Assembly (NCBI GenBank): GCA_964407285.1
Contig: CAYOVG010000241.1
Span: 1 to 11,108 of the forward strand
Origin: CAYOVG01 sp964407285
Lineage (GTDB): Bacteria > Desulfobacterota > Syntrophobacteria > Syntrophobacterales > Syntrophobacteraceae
Direction: 5' to 3'
DNA: 11,108 nt
Part shown: positions 7,054 through 11,108 of the stretch, piece by piece
Layout of the letters: the number at the start of each line of letters is the position of its first letter
Numbering within the stretch: the first letter of the stretch is position 1
Position numbers and translations under genes: made by a program
Notes under the pieces: model-generated
Told to the model about the DNA's origin: nothing
Seen by the model: only the letters and a program-made list of their open reading frames with translations
Database searches by the model: none

Positions 7054-9174
7054 ATGAGCGATCCGAAGATCATCAGCATGGAAATACAGGACGGCGGCGT
7101 TGCCGTATTGAACTACGACGTACCCGGAGCCCCGGTAAACACACTGGACGACCGGGCTATCGGAGAATTGCTTCAATGTCTGGACCGTATCGCCTCGGAA
7201 CCCGGCATCCGGGCGGCGGTGCTGTTCGGCAAACCAACGAACTTCGTGGTGGGGGCCGACATCAACAAGTTGAAAATGGTGGTTACCGAGGAGGACGGCT
7301 ATCGGCTTTCCCGGGAAGCCCAGGATGCCTTGAACAAGCTGGAAGCGCTCCCGAAACCCGTCATCGCGGCCATCCACGGCCCGGCTCTGGGAGGCGGACT
7401 CGAGCTGGCCATGGCCTGCCATTATCGAATGGCCACCAAGGACTCCCAGACGATCCTGGGACTTCCCGAGGTGAAACTGGGGTTGCTTCCCGGCGGGGGC
7501 GGCACCCAGCGGTTGCCGCGGCTTGTCCCGTTACAGGACGCCATGGACGCCGTGCTTACCGGTAAGAACTTCCAGCCCGAAAAGGCCCTGGAGTTGGGAC
7601 TGGTGGACGAACTGGCGCTTCCCTACCAGTTGAAGGAAAAGGCGCTGGAACGGGCGCGGCAGATGGCCGCGGGCGTGTTCACCATCAAGCGGAAGCCGCC
7701 CGTGTTCCCGCCGGCCAAAATGCTTCCGGGATTGTACGAGCAGGTCAAGGCCACCATCACCAAGCAGACGCGCGGTGTGCTGCCCGCTCCCTACGAAATC
7801 CTGGAAAGCGTGTACAAGGGCGTTACCGAAGGCATGGAAGCCGGCCTCGAGGAAGAGGCCCGCAGATTCGGCAAGCTGTGCATCACCCGAGAGGCCGGAT
7901 CCCTGATCCACCTGTTTTTCATGGATACGGCGGCCAAGAAGGACATGGGCGCCGCCAAGGGGACCAAACCGCTTCCCGTGAAGAAGATCGGCGTGCTGGG
8001 CGCCGGCATCATGGGACACGGCGTGGCCGCCGTCAAGGCCGACGCGGGATACATGGTCCGCATGAGGGACCGGGACGCGGAATCCGCCGGCAAAGGACTC
8101 AAGGCTGCGTCCGAAGTGCTGAAGGGCATGTGGCTCAAGCGGCCTCGGGGCGAGTTCGAATACCGGAGGCGCATGGACCTGATTTCCGTGACGGGGGACT
8201 ACAGCGGCTTCAAGACCGTGGACGTCTGCATCGAGGCCGTATTCGAGGACGTGGGCCTGAAGCATCAGGTGATCCGAGAAGCGGAAGCCGTGCTGCCGGA
8301 GCGGGCCGTGTTCGCATCCAACACATCGGCCATTCCCATCACCCGGCTGGCCGAAGCTTCCTCGCGCAAGGAAAACTTCCTGGGCATGCATTACTTTTCC
8401 CCGGTGCATCGAATGCCCCTCATCGAGATCATTTCCACGCCCTATACCTCCAAGGAAGCCCTGGCCACGGCCTACGAATTGTGCGTGCGCTGCAGGAAGA
8501 CCCCCATCATCGTCAACGACGGCGTGGGGTTTTTCACGTCCCGGGTCATCTCCAGGTACCTCCAGGAGGCCATGTTCATGCTGGATGAAGGCGGCAAGAT
8601 CGAGGTGATCGATGAGACCGCCGTGCGTGCGGGTTTCCCCGTGGGGCCCGTCATCGTGAGCGACGAGGTGGGACTGGACACGGCGGCCAAGGTGGGAAAG
8701 GTCATCGAGGAAGTGTTCGTCAAGCGGTTCAACCCCGCTCCGCTCATTCCCAAGGTGGTGAAAGAGGGGAGATACGGGCGCAAAAACCAATCCGGGTTTT
8801 ACACGTATCAGGCCGGCAAGAAGGGCGGGCCCGACCCCTCCGTCTATGAGCTGACCGCGGCCGGCAAGGCGCGCATCGACATGTCCCCCGAAGACATCGC
8901 ACAGCGGCTCCTGCTGTCGTTCTGCGCGGAATCCGCGTTGTGCCTCCAGGAAAACGTCCTGCGCAGTCCCCGGGATGGAGACGTGGGCGCCGTTATGGGC
9001 ATCGGGTTCCCCGCCAACCTGGGCGGGCCCTTCCACTATATGGACGTGGAGGGAATCCAGAAGGTGGTGGACGACATGAGCCGCCTCGAGGAACGTTTCG
9101 GAAGCCGGTTCACGGCGCCGGAAATTTTGAAGGATATGGCGTCGTCGGGTCGGGTTTTCTTCCCTGCCTCATAG
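7054..9174 (+). CDS. fadJ: Bifunctional enoyl-CoA hydratase / 3-hydroxyacyl-CoA dehydrogenase (FadJ/FadB type)
   Basis: A 706-residue fused beta-oxidation enzyme. The N-terminal crotonase domain (about 1-190) has the oxyanion-hole segment FVVGADINKL, then HGPALGGGLE with E117 and LPEVKLGLLPGGGGTQRL with E139, the two catalytic glutamates of enoyl-CoA hydratase. The NAD-binding 3-hydroxyacyl-CoA dehydrogenase domain starts at about 311 with KIGVLGAGIMGHGVA; SNTSAIPIT follows, and HYFSPVHRMPLIE holds catalytic H446 and E458. VNDGVGFFTSRV marks the join to the C-terminal helical domains. The length matches FadB/FadJ (about 715-730). ATG 7054 is chosen over ATG 7045 because GGAGG (7040-7044) is nine bases before 7054 but directly abuts 7045. 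Its thiolase partner is just upstream. The TAG stop lies in the conserved border of the repeat that follows, so the natural C-terminus may have been slightly changed. The symbol is at family level. Confidence 0.94.
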   Translation: MSDPKIISMEIQDGGVAVLNYDVPGAPVNTLDDRAIGELLQCLDRIASEPGIRAAVLFGKPTNFVVGADINKLKMVVTEEDGYRLSREAQDALNKLEALPKPVIAAIHGPALGGGLELAMACHYRMATKDSQTILGLPEVKLGLLPGGGGTQRLPRLVPLQDAMDAVLTGKNFQPEKALELGLVDELALPYQLKEKALERARQMAAGVFTIKRKPPVFPPAKMLPGLYEQVKATITKQTRGVLPAPYEILESVYKGVTEGMEAGLEEEARRFGKLCITREAGSLIHLFFMDTAAKKDMGAAKGTKPLPVKKIGVLGAGIMGHGVAAVKADAGYMVRMRDRDAESAGKGLKAASEVLKGMWLKRPRGEFEYRRRMDLISVTGDYSGFKTVDVCIEAVFEDVGLKHQVIREAEAVLPERAVFASNTSAIPITRLAEASSRKENFLGMHYFSPVHRMPLIEIISTPYTSKEALATAYELCVRCRKTPIIVNDGVGFFTSRVISRYLQEAMFMLDEGGKIEVIDETAVRAGFPVGPVIVSDEVGLDTAAKVGKVIEEVFVKRFNPAPLIPKVVKEGRYGRKNQSGFYTYQAGKKGGPDPSVYELTAAGKARIDMSPEDIAQRLLLSFCAESALCLQENVLRSPRDGDVGAVMGIGFPANLGGPFHYMDVEGIQKVVDDMSRLEERFGSRFTAPEILKDMASSGRVFFPAS

Positions 9175-9304
9175 CAGGGGGCAGGCGGGTGAAAAGCGCG
9201 ATCTGCGGCGTTGCGCTTCGTCCCTCGTCATTGCGGCGTACTACGCGTACGCCTCATTCCTCGGGACTTGCGCGCCTTGCATCTCATCGCTTTTGACCCG
9301 CCTG
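9171..9304. repeat. 123-bp palindromic repeat, copy B, with ATAGCAG border
   Basis: The core 9182-9304 is exactly 123 bp. It begins CAGGCGGGTGAAAAGCG and ends CGCTTTTGACCCGCCTG, nearly perfect inverted ends. The centre is a 7-bp hairpin GGCGTAC-TACGC-GTACGCC (9235-9253), within one base of the middle of the element. The arms are also partly complementary, so an RNA copy could fold into one long imperfect hairpin. The ATAGCAG border (9171-9177) supplies the stop codon of the upstream gene. This could also serve as the 3' structure of the beta-oxidation transcript. Confidence 0.85.
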
Positions 9305-9370
9305 CGAAGAGGAGGTAGGGGGGTATCGGCGCAGAATCGCCGGAGACGCTTGCGTTAACGAGAAGAAAAG

Positions 9371-9408
9371 AAGGCGCGCCTTGGATTGCATCGCCTTTGA
9401 CCCGCCTG
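9371..9408. repeat. Decayed right end of another palindromic repeat copy (G)
   Basis: GGCGCGCCTTG, then GCATCGCCTTTGACCCGCCTG, matches the last 37 or so bases of copies B and E with a few changes. The left arm and hairpin centre are missing. It lies 11 bases from the 3' end of the Cas6-like gene. The bases between it and copy B (9305-9370) show no gene or recognisable signal. Confidence 0.6.
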
Positions 9409-9419
9409 CTCAGCGCAGA

Positions 9420-10511
9420 TCACCGCGCGCCGGAGAGCCCCGACTTGCTTTCCGGCGCACCTTCCCCATCCGGGCCGGAGGCGGGGGATACCTTCATGGT
9501 GTATCCCCCCATGCCCAGGCCCGCGGCCTTGCCCGCGTGAATCCATTCCCCCACGGCCAGTAATTCCAGGAACATCCTGGGGACCCGGGCGAAGGTTACG
9601 TTGCCCACGACGCCTCCCAGCATCAACCCCGTCTTGCCCGTCTGAATCTCGTGCGACCAGTCCTTCCAGTGCATCTTCCGCCGGACGACGGGTACCCGGG
9701 CGGCCAAAGCCATGGCGTGTTCGAAATCAAAAGCCCCGGGGTCGGGGCTCACCGGCGCGTGAATACAGGCCAGCGAAAAGGCGCGGTGGAACAGGACTCG
9801 GACCAGGTGGTGAAACTCCAGATCGTACACCAGCTTGCCCCGGTCCTTCATGCGGAGGGGGGTGTGCAGGCGGAGACGCACGTCGCCCAAGGAGGGCCCG
9901 GAGCCGGCGAATTCCCGCAGCAGGTCTTTCCAGAGTCGCAGTTCCGGCGGCCGGACACCCCGATCCCCCAAACGATACAGGGAGGCGCCCTCCAGCGGGG
10001 AGCGGCCCAACTCGCGGACTTCCCGGAGCGTGCAGCGGCCGGCGCCCTGTCCCAGGCCCCTTCGCCCCATGAGCCGCGCGGCGTCCACCACCTTGGGTAG
10101 AAACCGGACGCCCCCACCCACGAGGATCCATTCCCCTTCCATCCGCCGCCCTTGGCGGTAGATCTCCGGGCCGTCTTCCGGAAATCTCAGCACGAAGGGA
10201 TTGGGCGCCGAAGAGGTTTCCGGGGACTCGGGACCGCGGTGGATCGGCGGCGTGGCACAAAGCCCAAAATAGGCGCAACTCCGGCGGACGGAACAAAGGG
10301 CGCATTGCGCGTGCGGCATGACGCAACTGCACTCGCGTAACGCCGCGACGAAGGCCTTGTAGATGGAAAATCCCTTGAAGGAGGGGAAACCGATATCCTC
10401 GTCGCACCGGAAACGCATGGCCACCCGGACCAAGGGGATCCGACGCCAGAAATCGTGGGTTTCTTCCGCGGCGTCCGGCTGGATGATGTATGGGAGGGAT
10501 GGGGGATGCAC
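9420..10511 (-). CDS. cas6: Cas6-family CRISPR RNA endoribonuclease (RAMP superfamily), no array in the window
   Basis: A 363-residue protein resembling the large Cas6 family (Pfam CRISPR_Cas6-type), RNases that cut precursor CRISPR RNA at a repeat hairpin. Evidence is a family-like N-terminal order (RIPLVRVAMRFRCDEDIGFPSFKG), a cysteine group at residues 61, 63, 70, 73, 79 and 85 (ending CALC..RRSCAYFGLC, where this family has C-x2-C..C-Y), a central GRRGLGQGAGR segment, and the C-terminal RAMP glycine-rich loop HAGKAAGLGMGGY at 325-337. Histidines in EFHHL and in RKMHWKDWSHE are possible catalytic residues; I cannot assign them firmly. The start is GTG at 10511-10509, six bases after AAAGGAG (10518-10524 on the complement). 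A longer frame to 10568 would run into a repeat and is rejected. The last 20 or so residues are a low-complexity Gly/Ser/Pro tail. No cas1, cas2, effector gene or array is visible, so it may be solitary or belong to a system beyond 11108. Confidence 0.78.
   Translation of the reverse strand: MHPPSLPYIIQPDAAEETHDFWRRIPLVRVAMRFRCDEDIGFPSFKGFSIYKAFVAALRECSCVMPHAQCALCSVRRSCAYFGLCATPPIHRGPESPETSSAPNPFVLRFPEDGPEIYRQGRRMEGEWILVGGGVRFLPKVVDAARLMGRRGLGQGAGRCTLREVRELGRSPLEGASLYRLGDRGVRPPELRLWKDLLREFAGSGPSLGDVRLRLHTPLRMKDRGKLVYDLEFHHLVRVLFHRAFSLACIHAPVSPDPGAFDFEHAMALAARVPVVRRKMHWKDWSHEIQTGKTGLMLGGVVGNVTFARVPRMFLELLAVGEWIHAGKAAGLGMGGYTMKVSPASGPDGEGAPESKSGLSGAR
9483..9509. other. Perfect 9-bp hairpin inside the 3' end of the Cas6-like gene
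   Basis: GGGGGATAC (9483-9491) pairs with GTATCCCCC (9501-9509) around a 9-base loop. In the gene it covers the codons of GGYTMKVSP, directly after the conserved glycine loop. The stem is GC-rich and would be stable in mRNA. No U-run follows on the coding strand, so it is not a classical terminator. It could be chance from glycine and proline codons. Confidence 0.4.
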
Positions 10512-10517
10512 GGGCGG

Positions 10518-10524
10518 CTCCTTT
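10518..10524 (-). promoter_or_regulatory. Ribosome-binding site that sets the GTG start of the Cas6-like gene
   Basis: On the minus strand AAAGGAG is followed by CCGCCC and then GTG (10511-10509). This is a strong Shine-Dalgarno match at ideal spacing. It decides for GTG over the upstream ATG at 10568, which lies inside the repeat and has no such site. Confidence 0.75.
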
Positions 10525-10529
10525 CGAAC

Positions 10530-10687
10530 ATAGCAGGCTGGTGAAAAACGCGATCTGCGTCGTTGCACTTCATCCTTCGTCCTTGCGGCGTACTAGTTGT
10601 ACGCCTCGTTCCTCAGGATTCGCGCGCCTTGCATCTCATCATTTTTGAACAGCCTGCCCGCAATGCGGGTTATCAACGGGCTGATAG
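10530..10687. repeat. 123-bp palindromic repeat, copy C, with ATAGCAG border and right outer arm
   Basis: The core 10534-10656 is again exactly 123 bp, from CAGGCTGGTGAAAAACG to ATTTTTGAACAGCCTG, with a slightly different centre (GGCGTAC..GTACGCC around TAGTT). ATAGCAG (10530-10536) overlaps the left end. The right outer arm CCCGCAATGCGGGTTATCAA..GGGCTGATAG (10657-10687) matches the one in copy A. It lies directly upstream of the Cas6-like gene's ribosome site, so that gene's promoter must lie in or beyond the repeat. Confidence 0.85.
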
Positions 10688-10823
10688 AGAGCAATCCGTA
10701 TGCCATAAGGATAACCATCGGATTATGCTGTATAAGACGGGATTTGCCGGCCTCGGAAGGGGGGCGGGTGTACTGGAATTGGGCAGGATAGGGGGTACGG
10801 GCTGCGCAAAACCTGTGCAGGTG

Positions 10824-10905
10824 CAGGCGGGTGAAAAGCGCGAACTGCTTCGTTGCGCTTCGTCCTTCGTCCTTGCAGAGTACTACGCGTACGCCTCACT
10901 CCTTG
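10824..10905. repeat. Truncated palindromic repeat, copy D
   Basis: It starts CAGGCGGGTGAAAAGCG like copies B and E and keeps the left arm and the right side of the hairpin centre (ACTACGCGTACGCC). It breaks off after CTCACTCCTT, where copy E begins one base later. The missing part is the right arm of about 41 bp. It shares GCGAACTGC with copy E where copy B has GCGATCTGC, suggesting D and E are sister copies. The 136 bases between copies C and D (10688-10823) hold no recognisable gene or repeat. Confidence 0.75.
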
Positions 10906-11028
10906 CAGGCGGGTGAAAAGCGCGAACTGCGGCGTTACGCTTCGCCCTTCGTCGTTGCGGCGTACTACGCGTACGCCTCACTCCTTAGTACTTGCGCGCC
11001 TTGCATCTCATCGCTTTTGACCCGCCTG
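10906..11028. repeat. 123-bp palindromic repeat, copy E
   Basis: A full-length 123-bp copy from CAGGCGGGTGAAAAGCG to CGCTTTTGACCCGCCTG with the central GGCGTAC-TACGC-GTACGCC hairpin intact. It follows truncated copy D head to tail without a spacer, which is the only near-tandem arrangement in the window. Confidence 0.85.
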
Positions 11029-11042
11029 CGGGGATGGGGTAG

Positions 11043-11108
11043 GGGGGATGAAAAGAACGTGATCTGCGGCGTTGCATTCCACGCTCGCGCCACTGCTCCT
11101 GCGGTGGC
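11043..11108. repeat. Diverged left end of a further repeat copy (F), cut by the window edge
   Basis: GGGATGAAAAGAACGTGATC followed by TGCGGCGTTGCA matches the left arm of copy E with several differences. After about 11076 the similarity is weak. It may be an older copy or only a fragment. Confidence 0.45.

Noticed and set aside
7531..9036. A 501-residue open frame on the minus strand opposite the hydratase/dehydrogenase gene
   Set aside because: It is a shadow of a GC-rich gene with clear catalytic motifs on the other strand; its His/Gly/Leu-rich product resembles no family.
10512..10568. ATG 10568 as the start of the Cas6-like gene
   Set aside because: It lies in repeat copy C, adds residues unlike the family, and AAAGGAG with ideal spacing marks GTG 10511.
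10563..10916. Open frames of 117 and 64 residues downstream of copy C
   Set aside because: They consist largely of repeat sequence from copies C and D, with no family similarity or ribosome site.
10534..11028. A CRISPR array near the Cas6-like gene
   Set aside because: The repeats are 123 bp, few, mostly far apart and palindromic, and two abut without spacers. There is no series of 25-40 bp repeats with regular unique spacers.

Overview
The window is GC-rich, densely coding bacterial chromosome. It most resembles a sulfate-reducing or syntrophic member of the Desulfobacterota (former Deltaproteobacteria). The reasons are the mix of a heterodisulfide-reductase-like CCG-domain protein, LipS1/LipS2-type lipoate genes and fused fatty-acid beta-oxidation genes, plus a palindromic repeat of a kind I associate with Desulfobacteraceae genomes. 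The taxonomic call is an inference from gene content.

Region 1 (1-5081, all + strand) looks like one operon. It opens with the 3' end of a CCG-domain (HdrD/HdrB/GlpC-like) iron-sulfur protein. Next comes a lipoate-protein ligase (sLpl(AB)-type) whose C-terminus is fused to a cysteine-rich DUF116-like domain. A LipT-like FAD oxidoreductase of the geranylgeranyl-reductase family and two different radical SAM proteins follow, with overlaps or gaps of only about 20 bases. Ligase, LipT and two radical SAM enzymes are the parts of the alternative (LipA-independent) lipoate assembly route: the ligase attaches octanoate or lipoate to a carrier protein, the two radical SAM enzymes insert the two sulfurs, and LipT is proposed to supply electrons.

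Region 2 (5082-5689) is non-coding. It holds two hairpins, a 123-bp palindromic repeat with longer outer arms, and a good sigma70-like promoter with a dyad over its -10, directly upstream of the next operon.

Region 3 (5690-9174, + strand) encodes a two-gene beta-oxidation module: a FadI/FadA-type thiolase and a FadJ/FadB-type enoyl-CoA hydratase/3-hydroxyacyl-CoA dehydrogenase. The gap between them contains half of the same repeat. The stop codon of the second gene lies in the conserved border of another copy.

Region 4 (9175-11108) contains one gene, a minus-strand Cas6-family RAMP endoribonuclease starting at GTG. No CRISPR array or other cas gene is visible. Repeat copies lie on both sides of it, including a truncated/full pair nearly in tandem at 10824-11028. 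The most notable points are the ligase-DUF116 fusion in a LipS1/LipS2-type cluster, the orphan Cas6, and the 123-bp repeat family, which could fold into long RNA hairpins.
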